Of a stretch of 64,000 nucleotides of DNA, positions 47,808 to 56,545 are shown piece after piece; position 1 is the first letter of the stretch; every line of letters starts with the position of its first letter. A program made the position numbers and the translations under genes. The DNA lies in contig JAFSRZ010000048.1 in the NCBI GenBank assembly GCA_017445875.1, positions 1-64,000 on the forward strand, given 5' to 3'. Below the pieces are notes generated by a model that worked only from the letters and a program-made list of their open reading frames with translations, made no database searches and had not been told where the DNA came from. The stretch comes from Oscillospiraceae bacterium (GTDB taxonomy: Bacteria > Bacillota > Clostridia > Oscillospirales > Oscillospiraceae).

Positions 47808-48254
47808 TTATGTTTTCGCCTGAATTTTCGCGCCGCATTTCGGACATGTAATGATAATGTTCCCCTTGCCGGCCGGCACACGGCAGAGTGTCCCGCACTG
47901 TTTACAGGTGTAGTATTTGTGTTCCTTGTCGCGGTGACGCTTAATCGCGCCGTCCGTGATACGCCGCGTCCGCCGCCACCATTCCAGAAAGCGCATGTTC
48001 TCCGCCTGACGCCGTGACAGATTCCGCGACAGTACACGAAACGCAATCGCCACTATCACAATGTCAAGCAGAACGTCGAACACACGCCCGGCTATCAGAC
48101 TGCGCGTCACCCACACCACAACGGCGCGGATTACGCACACCAACAGGTAGCCCCATAACAGCGCGTAATTCAACTGGTCCATGCCGTTGCGCCCCAGCAT
48201 GAAGCGTCCCATGGCGATACGGAGTTTTTGCAGGGCGTCTTGAATTTTTTCCAT
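47808..48254 (-). CDS. Membrane protein with C-terminal zinc ribbon
   Basis: A 148-residue protein: two membrane helices (about 30-50 and 58-75), a basic stretch and a C-terminal zinc ribbon (CKQCGTLC...CPKCG). I do not know its function; ribbons of this sort can mediate protein or nucleic-acid contacts. ATG 48254 is preferred to the GTG one codon upstream because of spacing from GAGGGG. It is transcribed divergently from htpG. Confidence 0.7.
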   Translation of the reverse strand: MEKIQDALQKLRIAMGRFMLGRNGMDQLNYALLWGYLLVCVIRAVVVWVTRSLIAGRVFDVLLDIVIVAIAFRVLSRNLSRRQAENMRFLEWWRRTRRITDGAIKRHRDKEHKYYTCKQCGTLCRVPAGKGNIIITCPKCGAKIQAKT

Positions 48255-48432
48255 CACAATCCCCTCTTTCCGGCTCCGCGCCGGGTATTTTTTCCTATTG
48301 TATCCGATTTTCCCCCCGCTGACAACTGTTTCCAGATAAATTTACAAATTCGACATAATTCTACAATCTGTTGCCGTTTACCACGGGACACTTGTCCCGC
48401 AATCATAAGAAAAGGAAGTGTGTTTTCCCGTC

Positions 48433-50313
48433 ATGGAAAAGAAAGAATTTAAGGCCGAATCCAAACGCCTGCTCGACCTGATGATTCATTCCATCTACAC
48501 CCACAAGGAAATTTTCCTCCGCGAGCTGATTTCCAACGCCAGCGACGCTTGCGACAAACTCTGTTACCGCGCCCTCACGGACAGCGGTATCGGCATGGAC
48601 AGAAAGGACTTTCAAATCCGCCTCACCATCGACGCCGATAAACGCCTCTTGACCGTCTCTGACAACGGAATCGGCATGAACCGCGACGACTTGGAGGACA
48701 ATTTAGGCATGATTGCCTCGTCCGGCTCGTTCAAGTTCAAGCAGGAACTCGGCGACGACGCCAAGGACACGGATGTTATCGGACAATTCGGCGTGGGCTT
48801 CTACTCGGCGTTCATGGTCTCCGACCATATCACGGTCATCACGCGCAAGTACGGCGACGACACCGCGTGGCGCTGGGAGTCCGACGGCTCCGACGGCTAT
48901 ACCATCGACGCGACAACCCGTGACGCCGCCGGTACCGATATCATTTTGCATATCAAGCCCGATACCGACGAGGAACAGTACGGGGAGTTCCTGCAAAACT
49001 GGAAAGTACAGTCTCTGGTGCGGAAATACTCCGACTATATCCGCTTCCCGATTCGTATGGAAGTCAGCAAGACCCGCAAGAAAGAGGGTTCCCCCGACGA
49101 TAACCCGGAGTACGAAACGTATCAGGAGGAAGATACCCTCAATTCCATGGTACCGCTCTGGCAACGGAACAAAAACGAAGTCACCGACGACGAGTACAAT
49201 AAATTCTACCGCGACAAGTTCCGCGACTACGGCGACCCCTTGCGCGTGATTACGGTGTCCGTGGAAGGCGCTGTCACGTATAAGGCACTGTTGTTCGTGC
49301 CGTCCGCCGCGCCCTACGACTTCTATACCAAGGACTATCAGGCGGGATTGCAACTCTATTCCAGCGGCGTACTCATTATGGACAAGTGCGCGGACTTGCT
49401 CCCGGAATATTTCCGCTTTGTGCGCGGCGTTGTCGATTCGCCGGACTTGTCCTTGAACATCTCCCGCGAACTCTTACAGCACGACAGACAGTTAAAGGTC
49501 ATCGGCGGCAATCTCGAAAAGAAGGTCAAAAGTGACCTCCTGAAACTCCGCGAGGACGACCGCGAGAAGTACGGGACATTCTGGAAACAGTTCGGGCGGC
49601 AAATTAAGTACGGCCTTGTCAGCGACTACGGCGCGCATAAGGACATGTTGCAAGACCTGTTAATGTTCTACTCGTCGACGGAGAAAAAGCCCGTGACGCT
49701 TGCGGAGTACGCCGACCGTATGCCCGGCGAACAGAAATATATCTACTACGCCGCCGGGGAGACCCCGGAAAAAGTCGACCGTCTGCCCCAAACGGAACTG
49801 CTCAAAGACAAAGGCACCGAAATTCTGTACTTCACGGAGGAAGTCGACGAATTTTGTGCGCAGACGCTTCACGCCTACCGGGAAAAAGAGTTCCGTTCGG
49901 TACTCGACCAAGAGTTAGAGGAGGGCGACGCCGACAAGGCCAAAGAATCCGCCGAAGCCCATAAAGCCGCGTTCGACTTTATCAAGGACACACTCGGCGA
50001 CAAGGTGAAAGAGGTTCGGGCGTCGACACGCTTGAAGTCACACCCTGTCTGTCTGGCGGCGGAGGGCATGAGTTTTGAAATGGAGAAGTATTTCAAAGCG
50101 GTACAGCCGGATATCGGCATTCAGGCCGGACGCGTGCTGGAACTCAACGTGGAACACCCCGCTTTCACAGCGCTGGAAGCGGCGGTCTCCGGCGACCCCG
50201 ACAAGGCCAAAAAGTACGCTTCCCTGCTCTACGCGCAAGCGCTGTTAATCGCCGGACTGCCTCTCGATGACCCCTCCGAATACACAGACCTTGTCTGTGA
50301 GCTGATGAAATAA
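48433..50313 (+). CDS. htpG: Chaperone HtpG (Hsp90)
   Basis: A 626-residue Hsp90. GHKL ATPase motifs are clear (LRELISNASDACDKL, DNGIGMNRDDL, GQFGVGFYSAFMV), followed by the middle domain (LNISRELLQHDR) and the C-terminal dimerisation domain. ATP-driven cytoplasmic chaperone. The ATG at 48433 is chosen by homology with MEKKEFKAE; an AAGGAAG site lies 14 bases upstream, longer than usual, and a GTG at 48418 is possible. No CIRCE operator is evident upstream. Confidence 0.95.
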   Translation: MEKKEFKAESKRLLDLMIHSIYTHKEIFLRELISNASDACDKLCYRALTDSGIGMDRKDFQIRLTIDADKRLLTVSDNGIGMNRDDLEDNLGMIASSGSFKFKQELGDDAKDTDVIGQFGVGFYSAFMVSDHITVITRKYGDDTAWRWESDGSDGYTIDATTRDAAGTDIILHIKPDTDEEQYGEFLQNWKVQSLVRKYSDYIRFPIRMEVSKTRKKEGSPDDNPEYETYQEEDTLNSMVPLWQRNKNEVTDDEYNKFYRDKFRDYGDPLRVITVSVEGAVTYKALLFVPSAAPYDFYTKDYQAGLQLYSSGVLIMDKCADLLPEYFRFVRGVVDSPDLSLNISRELLQHDRQLKVIGGNLEKKVKSDLLKLREDDREKYGTFWKQFGRQIKYGLVSDYGAHKDMLQDLLMFYSSTEKKPVTLAEYADRMPGEQKYIYYAAGETPEKVDRLPQTELLKDKGTEILYFTEEVDEFCAQTLHAYREKEFRSVLDQELEEGDADKAKESAEAHKAAFDFIKDTLGDKVKEVRASTRLKSHPVCLAAEGMSFEMEKYFKAVQPDIGIQAGRVLELNVEHPAFTALEAAVSGDPDKAKKYASLLYAQALLIAGLPLDDPSEYTDLVCELMK

Positions 50314-50320
50314 TCCGGTA

Positions 50321-50352
50321 ACGCCCTCCCCCGTCGATACGGGAGAGGGCGT
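50321..50352. terminator. Terminator after htpG
   Basis: ACGCCCTC...GAGGGCGT with an inner CCCGT/ACGGG pairing makes a long GC-rich hairpin between the convergent htpG and dac genes. Confidence 0.75.
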
Positions 50353-50389
50353 CGAAGTCCGCACGATAACAGGAGAGGGGGACGCGGCG

Positions 50390-51517
50390 TCACTCGTCCA
50401 GAAACGCCATACGCAGGACGCGGAAAAACATCTGTCCGTAGGTGACACGCGGCACATCGTACGCTGTCAGCAACGGGATTTCGGCTAAGAGTTCGTCCCC
50501 GGCGTAGGCCGTCAGTGTGCCGACACGCGTACCCTTTTCGACGGGGGCTTTGAGGCTCTCTTCCAGTTCGACTTCCTGCCGCAGTGACGCCGCCTTGTTT
50601 TTGTCCAGCAACAGTAAACTGCTCCCGTCCGGCTCGACTTCCACGCTCTCAACGGTACCCATCTCCACGGGGATACCCGGTAACGGCGTGTCGGGTTCGA
50701 CGGAACGTAACGCGTAATTCGAGAAGCCGTAACTCAACAGCGTTTTGGCGTCCTGAAAGCGTTTGGCGGACGTTTCGCCCTTCAAGATAACCGCGATAAG
50801 TTCCATGCCGTCGCGCTCCGCCGTTGCCGAGAGACAGTACCGCGCCGCGCCCGTCGAACCTGTTTTCAAGCCCGTGGCACCGTCGAACGTGCGCAGAAGT
50901 TTATTTGTGTTGACGAGTACGGAAGTCCCGCCGCGCAGACTGTCCATCCAGATTGTCGTAAAGCGCCGGATGTCGGGGTGATTGAGAATCAGTTCCCGGC
51001 TCATCAGCGCGATATCGTAGGCGGACGTAACGTGTCCGACTGCCGGAAGCCCGGTGGCGTTCTGGAACACGGTATCATTCATGCCAAGTTCCTTTGCGCG
51101 GCGGTTCATACGTTCGACGAACGCTTCTTCACTGCCCGCCAAGTGTTCGCCTAACGCTACCGCGCAGTCATTCGCCGACACGACACATACCGCTTTCAAC
51201 ATTTCCTCGACGGTCATTTGTTCGTGTTCGCGCAGCCAGATTTGACTCCCCCCCATCGAACTGGCATGCGCCGACGTGGTGACAACGCTGTCATAGGACA
51301 GTGTGCCGCTGTCAATGGCCTCCATGGTCAGCAGGATTGTCATAATTTTGGTGACGCTGGCGGGTTCGCGCCGGGTATGCTCGTCGCGTGCGAAAAGTAC
51401 GGTGCCGGTTTCCTTCTCCATGAGTACGACCGACGGCGCGTTGATATCGAGTTGGGCGGCGTGCGCCACGCCGCAGAGCGTCAGCGTGATTACAAATACG
51501 GCAAGCGCTTTTTTCAT
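50390..51517 (-). CDS. dacF: D-alanyl-D-alanine carboxypeptidase (penicillin-binding protein, DacF type)
   Basis: A 375-residue S11 peptidase: Sec signal peptide (MKKALAVFVITLTLCGVAHA), active-site SVTK, SAN triad element and KTGST box, then a C-terminal PBP5-like beta domain and an amphipathic end (YGQMFFRVLRMAFLDE) that could hold it at the membrane. It removes the terminal D-Ala of the peptidoglycan stem. ATG 51517 follows GGGGGG at 7 bases. In sporulating Firmicutes DacF is forespore expressed; DacA-type roles are equally possible. Confidence 0.9.
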   Translation of the reverse strand: MKKALAVFVITLTLCGVAHAAQLDINAPSVVLMEKETGTVLFARDEHTRREPASVTKIMTILLTMEAIDSGTLSYDSVVTTSAHASSMGGSQIWLREHEQMTVEEMLKAVCVVSANDCAVALGEHLAGSEEAFVERMNRRAKELGMNDTVFQNATGLPAVGHVTSAYDIALMSRELILNHPDIRRFTTIWMDSLRGGTSVLVNTNKLLRTFDGATGLKTGSTGAARYCLSATAERDGMELIAVILKGETSAKRFQDAKTLLSYGFSNYALRSVEPDTPLPGIPVEMGTVESVEVEPDGSSLLLLDKNKAASLRQEVELEESLKAPVEKGTRVGTLTAYAGDELLAEIPLLTAYDVPRVTYGQMFFRVLRMAFLDE

Positions 51518-51596
51518 GTTGATTCCCCCCGCATTTAACATTCTGGGACAGTTTGTGAAAAAATGTCCACATTATGCGCGGGATTGTGGAAAGTTT

Positions 51597-51627
51597 CGCC
51601 CCCTCCCGTATCATGTGGGAGAGGGCG
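51597..51627 (-). terminator. Terminator between the YfiH-like gene and dac gene
   Basis: CGCCCCCTCCC and GGGAGAGGGCG pair around a 9-base loop, located directly downstream of the YfiH-like gene. Confidence 0.75.
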
Positions 51628-51634
51628 TTTTGTG

Positions 51635-52456
51635 TTATGAGGCTTTCATAATCATGGCGACTTGTGCGCCGCGTTCGTCGCCCATTTTCCGGTGAGACCA
51701 GAATAGCTCCGGGTGACAGGATGTGCAAAGACGCAAGGTGTCAATCTGTGCGGCGGGAATCCCGGCGCGTAAGAGCCATTGCCGGTTTAATCCTGCAAGG
51801 TCGACCTGCCACTTGTTCCGGGTGTAGTTGTACACAAAATTGTGTTCGGCGTCGCGTCCGAGAGCCTTACGCATGGCGTCGGGTACGTCGCTGTCCGTCT
51901 CGAAACAGCGCGGCCCGATACACGGCCCGATTGCCGCGTACAGCCGCGACGCCTCCGCGCCCGACAGCTTACACAGTTCCACGACGGCCTTTGCCACGAT
52001 ACCCGCCGCGCACCCGCGCCACCCGGCATGTACCGCGCCGACAGCGCCCGTCACGGGGTCGCGTAACAACAGGATTCCGCAGTCAGCGGAGAACACCACA
52101 AGCGGCAAGCCGGATTCCACGGTAATGAGTGCGTCGGCGGTGTAGTCGCGGGAGACGTAAAGCCCCTTTCCGGCGTCGGCGGCGGTGACAACGCGGACAG
52201 TGGTTTCGTGAACCTGCTTGGCGAGTACGACGCGCTCCGGGTTCGCGCCGATGACCGAACAGAAACGGCGGTAATTTTCCACAACATGCGCGTGAACGTC
52301 CCCGCGCCCGGTGCCGAGGTTGAGAGTGTCCCACGGCGCACCGGACACGCCGCCCAGTCGCGTGGAAAATCCGTGCGGCACGTCCGCGAACAGGGAGGAC
52401 GTGTACCAGATAATTTCGCTGTCACAGTGGGTGGTGATGTGGGTGATAAACGACAC
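51635..52456 (-). CDS. YfiH/DUF152 laccase-domain protein (purine nucleoside phosphorylase type)
   Basis: A 273-residue Cu-oxidase_4 (YfiH) family protein. Zinc-site residues are visible: His in the KQVHETTV segment, Cys in VFSADCGILLL and His in AVHAGWRGCAAG. Family members have purine nucleoside phosphorylase/adenosine deaminase activity, and YfiH of E. coli is linked to peptidoglycan precursor editing. The GTG at 52456 is used since AGGAAG precedes it; the longer frame runs into repeat B3. Confidence 0.88.
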   Translation of the reverse strand: MSFITHITTHCDSEIIWYTSSLFADVPHGFSTRLGGVSGAPWDTLNLGTGRGDVHAHVVENYRRFCSVIGANPERVVLAKQVHETTVRVVTAADAGKGLYVSRDYTADALITVESGLPLVVFSADCGILLLRDPVTGAVGAVHAGWRGCAAGIVAKAVVELCKLSGAEASRLYAAIGPCIGPRCFETDSDVPDAMRKALGRDAEHNFVYNYTRNKWQVDLAGLNRQWLLRAGIPAAQIDTLRLCTSCHPELFWSHRKMGDERGAQVAMIMKAS

Positions 52457-52480
52457 GGCATATCTTCCTTTCTCCGAAAC

Positions 52481-52633
52481 CGCCCCACCCGGCGCGACGC
52501 GCCACCCTCCCCGCACGCGGGGAGGGCTTCGCGGGACTGCCGACAGGGAAACCGCGACAATTTCACAGAAAATGTTGCGGCTTTCCGCCTCCCCCGCACG
52601 GCGGGGGAGGTGTCGCGTAGCGACGGAGGGGGC
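52481..52633 (+). repeat. Repeat family B copy B3
   Basis: About 153 bases with all core modules of family B in the same orientation as B1 and B2, lacking the right-hand AAAACGAATTTCTGT extension. It lies between secA and the YfiH-like gene, both on the minus strand. Confidence 0.82.
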
Positions 52634-52654
52634 GTTTTGATTAGGGGCGAACCG

Positions 52655-55411
52655 TCACACGGACGATTTCAAGTCGGGGTGATACTCCGGACAGGTACAC
52701 TTTTTCCACTTTTTGCCGCTCCCGCACGGACACGGGTCATTGCGCCCGATTTTGACAACCTTCTTGGGCTGTTTCTTGGGCGCGGAACCGTCGCCGCCGA
52801 CATTCTCGGAAGTCGCCTTTGCCACGCGTTCCCGGCGGACTTCCTGATTTTTCCGCACCTGCACAGAGTACAAGCGCCGGACAGTTTCATCTTGAATCGC
52901 CGATATCATCTCCTCGAACATCTGCAACGACTCGCGCTTGTAGGCGTCCACGGGGTCATTGTTGCCGTAGGCCTGCAAACGGATACCCTGTTTCAGGTCG
53001 TCCATAGCGTCAATATGGTCCATCCAGTATTCGTCGACGACGCGCAACATGATAACGCGTTCAATTTCGCGCATCATGGGCGGCGTGATTTCGGCCTCTT
53101 TACGCTGATACGTTTCGAGTGCGGCGGCCTCACAGGCGTCAGTCAGCGCGGCCTCGTCCATGTTCTCCGACACCTGTACCGCGCCCGGCAAGAAGTACAT
53201 GCCTTCCAGACCCTTCAAGGCCTCTTTGATGTCGTCCTCGTCGAGTACGGGCTTCCCGCCGAACGCAAGTGACAGGTGATTTTCAATGGACGTTCTCATC
53301 ATGTTGAGGACGGTATCTTTCAAGTCGCGCCCGTCGAGTACCTGCCGACGCTGGTCATAGATGATTTCGCGTTGCTTGTTCATCACGTCGTCGTATTCGA
53401 GCACCGATTTCCGGGACTGGAAGTTCCGGGATTCCACAGTCGTCTGCGCGTTTTCGATAGCCTTTGTCAGCATACGGTTTTCAATGGGGGTATCTTCGTC
53501 GAGGTCAAGTCTGTCCATCAGCCCCGTGATACGGTCGCCGCCGAACAGTCTCATTAAATCGTCCTCCAGCGAAATGTAGAAACGTGTCTCGCCGGGGTCG
53601 CCCTGACGCCCGGCGCGTCCGCGTAACTGGTTGTCAATGCGGCGGGATTCGTGGCGCTCCGTGCCGACAATGAACAGTCCGCCGGCCTCCCGCACTTTGT
53701 CGGCCTCCGTGGCGATGATACTCTTATGGTACGCCATACGCTCGGCGAACAGTTTCCGGGCTTCCAGAATTTTTTCGTTGTCGGTCTCGGCGTAGCCGGT
53801 GGCGTCGACAATGATTTCCTCATCGTACCCGGCGCGTACCAAGTCCGCCCGCGCCAGATATTCGGCGTTGCCGCCTAACATGATATCCGTACCACGTCCT
53901 GCCATGTTCGTGGACACCGTGACCGCGCCGTACTTGCCCGCCTGCGCCACGATTTCGGCTTCCTTCTCGTGGTTCTTGGCGTTCAGGAGATTATGCTTGA
54001 TTCCCTCTTTGGCAAGCAGTTTCGACAGGAGTTCGTTCTTCTCAATCGACACCGTACCCACAAGTACGGGCTGTCCTTTGTCGTGACACTCCCGAATCTG
54101 GTCAATGACGGCGCGGAATTTGCCCGCCTCGGTCTTGTACACAACGTCGTGATGGTCTTTCCGGGCGTTGGGGCGGTTCGTCGGAATCTCGATAATGTCC
54201 AGATTGTAGATAGTGCCAAATTCCTCCTGCTCCGTCATAGCGGTACCAGTCATGCCGGAGAGCTTCTTGTAGAGCCGGAAATAGTTCTGGAACGTAATGG
54301 TAGCGAGTGTCTTGTTTTCCTTCTGGACTTTGACATGTTCCTTGGCCTCAATCGCCTGATGAAGTCCGTTAGAGTAGCGCCGCCCGAACATCAATCGCCC
54401 CGTGAACTCGTCCACGATGATAATTTCCCCGTCCTTGACCACGTAATCAACATCACGTTTCATGGTGCCGTGGGCGCGCAACGCCTGATTGATATGGTGG
54501 GATATCGTCGAGTTCGACGGGTCGGCTAAGTTCTCCAAATGGAAAAACGCTTCGGCCTTGGCAATGCCGTCGGCGGTAAGTGTGGCGGTCTTGGCCTTCT
54601 CGTCGACAACATAATCGGCGTCAATGCCTAATTCCTCTTCTTCCTCTTTATTGTCGACCTGCACGACGACACGTTTCCGCAGTCCGGCAACGAACATTTC
54701 CGCCATATCGTACAATTGCGTGGAGTTCTCGCCCTGCCCGGAGATAATCAACGGCGTACGGGCTTCGTCAATCAAAATCGAGTCAACTTCGTCCACGATT
54801 GCGAACGCGTGACCGCGCTGTACTAACTCCGTCTCGTAAATGCACATATTGTCCCGGAGATAGTCAAAGCCCATTTCGTTATTCGTGCCGTAGGTAATAT
54901 CGGCGTTGTAGGCGTCCTGCCGCTGGGCGGTGGTCAGGCCGTGGACAATCAGGCCGACACGCAGTCCCAAGAAGCGGTGTACTTTGCCCATCCACTCACT
55001 GTCACGCGTGGCGAGATAGTCGTTGACCGTGACAATGTGGACGCCGTTCCCGGTCAGCGCGTTGAGGTACGAGGGAAGCGTAGCGACAAGCGTTTTGCCC
55101 TCGCCGGTTTTCATCTCGGCGATACGTCCCTGATGAAGCACCACGCCGCCGATAAGCTGTACACGGTAGGGACGCAGTCCCAGCACGCGGTCGGCGGCCT
55201 CCCGGACGGTGGCGAACGCTTCCGGGAGAATGTCGTCAAGGGTCTCGCCCTCTGCCAGACGCCGCTTGAACTCGGCGGTTTTGGCCTGTAGGGCGCTGTC
55301 GGGCATGGCCTTGTACTCGTCGGCCATTGCCTCAATTTTGTCCACAATGGGGTTGATACTCCGCAACTCGCGGGTGCTGTAGTCCCCGAACAGCTTTTTG
55401 AAAAGTCCCAT
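52655..55411 (-). CDS. secA: Preprotein translocase ATPase SecA
   Basis: A 918-residue SecA. Visible parts: Walker A region [23 protein letters not shown] (Walker B), the preprotein-crosslinking domain, motif [19 protein letters not shown] and GRAGRQGD in the second helicase lobe, the helical scaffold, and the C-terminal zinc motif [12 protein letters not shown] for SecB or lipid contact. It drives Sec export. Normal length and full motif set. Confidence 0.97.
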   Translation of the reverse strand: MGLFKKLFGDYSTRELRSINPIVDKIEAMADEYKAMPDSALQAKTAEFKRRLAEGETLDDILPEAFATVREAADRVLGLRPYRVQLIGGVVLHQGRIAEMKTGEGKTLVATLPSYLNALTGNGVHIVTVNDYLATRDSEWMGKVHRFLGLRVGLIVHGLTTAQRQDAYNADITYGTNNEMGFDYLRDNMCIYETELVQRGHAFAIVDEVDSILIDEARTPLIISGQGENSTQLYDMAEMFVAGLRKRVVVQVDNKEEEEELGIDADYVVDEKAKTATLTADGIAKAEAFFHLENLADPSNSTISHHINQALRAHGTMKRDVDYVVKDGEIIIVDEFTGRLMFGRRYSNGLHQAIEAKEHVKVQKENKTLATITFQNYFRLYKKLSGMTGTAMTEQEEFGTIYNLDIIEIPTNRPNARKDHHDVVYKTEAGKFRAVIDQIRECHDKGQPVLVGTVSIEKNELLSKLLAKEGIKHNLLNAKNHEKEAEIVAQAGKYGAVTVSTNMAGRGTDIMLGGNAEYLARADLVRAGYDEEIIVDATGYAETDNEKILEARKLFAERMAYHKSIIATEADKVREAGGLFIVGTERHESRRIDNQLRGRAGRQGDPGETRFYISLEDDLMRLFGGDRITGLMDRLDLDEDTPIENRMLTKAIENAQTTVESRNFQSRKSVLEYDDVMNKQREIIYDQRRQVLDGRDLKDTVLNMMRTSIENHLSLAFGGKPVLDEDDIKEALKGLEGMYFLPGAVQVSENMDEAALTDACEAAALETYQRKEAEITPPMMREIERVIMLRVVDEYWMDHIDAMDDLKQGIRLQAYGNNDPVDAYKRESLQMFEEMISAIQDETVRRLYSVQVRKNQEVRRERVAKATSENVGGDGSAPKKQPKKVVKIGRNDPCPCGSGKKWKKCTCPEYHPDLKSSV

Positions 55412-55468
55412 GTAAAAAAACTCCTTAGTTATCCGCCCCCGGCGGTTCGTGTGCGGTCATGCCCGTAT

Positions 55469-55497
55469 AGCATACCACATTCCCGCCCGGATTGCAA
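55469..55497 (-). promoter_or_regulatory. Promoter for secA
   Basis: Minus strand TTGCAA, 17 bases, TATGCT, 58 bases before the secA start codon. Confidence 0.65.
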
Positions 55498-55562
55498 AGA
55501 AAATCCGCCGCCCCGGAAAAATTTTCAACGGGAGAGCTTGCTTCCAAACTCCCCCGCCCGTT

Positions 55563-55979
55563 TCAGACGCCTTTTCCGAGATAGGTTTTCAGGCCGTTTT
55601 GCAGAATCAGCGAGAAATTCGCGCCTGCCGCTTCCGCTTCCCGGTTCAGCCACGCCGGGATTGTCACAGTTTTTTTGACGGCCTTTTGGTTGATTCTGTC
55701 GCGTACTGTGGGCATGAAAACTTCTATCAAGCTCACGACGCCGCCTTCCTCCGGGCGCAGGTCGCGCACGGGTGTGGGCGCGGGAATGGAATCCCCGTCG
55801 AGTTCCATACTGTAGAGGTGCAGTCCGAGCGCCTCTTTGGCGTTGCGGAAAGCCTCCTCTTCGGTATCGGCGCAGGACAGACAGCCCGGCAAATCGGGAA
55901 ACTCAATCGAAATTCCGTCCGCGTCGAAATAGAAAAACGCCGGAAAACAGTATGATTTTTTCAAATTTAATTGCTTCAT
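55563..55979 (-). CDS. hicB: HicB-family antitoxin
   Basis: A 138-residue HicB antitoxin. The N-terminal half is the degenerate RNase H-like HicB domain (FFYFDADGISIEFPDLPGCLSCADTEEEAF), and the C-terminal segment (VKKTVTIPAWLNREAEAAG) looks like a ribbon-helix-helix or similar DNA-binding element. It should neutralise HicA and repress the operon. GAGGAAA precedes the ATG, 16 bases after the hicA stop. The toxin-first order is the classical hicAB order. Confidence 0.88.
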   Translation of the reverse strand: MKQLNLKKSYCFPAFFYFDADGISIEFPDLPGCLSCADTEEEAFRNAKEALGLHLYSMELDGDSIPAPTPVRDLRPEEGGVVSLIEVFMPTVRDRINQKAVKKTVTIPAWLNREAEAAGANFSLILQNGLKTYLGKGV

Positions 55980-55995
55980 GGTTGTTTCCTCGAAA

Positions 55996-56193
55996 TTAAT
56001 CAAATGTTATACCCGCCTGTTTGGCGATACTGTTGAGTGTTCGTCGCGGGATATCTTTCCGGGGGTGTGGCACGGTCACTTTACCGGGTTTTGTGGGATG
56101 TTTGAAATTGCGGTGGTCTCCGTCTCCGGCTACTTCATACCATCCATCGTCATAGAGTTTTCGGATAACCTCTCTTGAGGAGTAAGATTTCAA
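55996..56193 (-). CDS. hicA: HicA-family mRNA interferase toxin
   Basis: A 65-residue HicA toxin with the dsRBD-like fold: SSREVIRKLYDDGWYEV, the catalytic His in DGDHRNFKHP, and VTVPHPRKDIPRRTL. It cleaves mRNA when free of HicB. The TTG at 56193 is taken as start because GAGGGG lies 8 bases upstream and the product then matches family length; longer frames run back over the promoter. Confidence 0.88.
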   Translation of the reverse strand: MKSYSSREVIRKLYDDGWYEVAGDGDHRNFKHPTKPGKVTVPHPRKDIPRRTLNSIAKQAGITFD

Positions 56194-56224
56194 TAGTTCT
56201 GCCCCTCTCTGTAAAAGTACGCAC

Positions 56225-56253
56225 ATTGTAACACGTATTATAATACGTGTCAA
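56225..56253 (-). promoter_or_regulatory. hicAB promoter with embedded palindromic operator
   Basis: Minus strand TTGACA, 17 bases, TACAAT. The spacer and half of the -35 form a perfect 20-bp palindrome, ACACGTATTATAATACGTGT (56231-56250). It is the obvious site for HicB or HicAB autorepression. Confidence 0.85.
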
Positions 56254-56431
56254 GAGCTTTTGAAATAGTTATCCCGCCGGATTGGCAAAATTCGGCACAG
56301 TCCACGAAAACGGCGGGGCTTTCTATGGAAAGCGCCGGAAAAACACGCCCAAACGGGGCATTTCTGGCAACGCGAAGCCCTTGACAGCCGCTTTTTTACA
56401 CATTTCGGCGCGGATTCCTGAAAATCCTCTG

Positions 56432-56460
56432 TTGCGCGGCGGCGGAAAATGTGGTAGAAT
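56432..56460 (+). promoter_or_regulatory. Promoter for the SpoIID-like gene
   Basis: TTGCGC, 17 bases, TAGAAT, 86 bases before the GTG start. A sigma-E type promoter was not recognised. Confidence 0.55.
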
Positions 56461-56545
56461 CATGGTACCGGGGTCGGCTTGTTCGACGCGCCGGACGCAT
56501 ACACTGTAGCAAAACGTCCGGTCTGCCGGTCAAGGAGGGGTTCGA

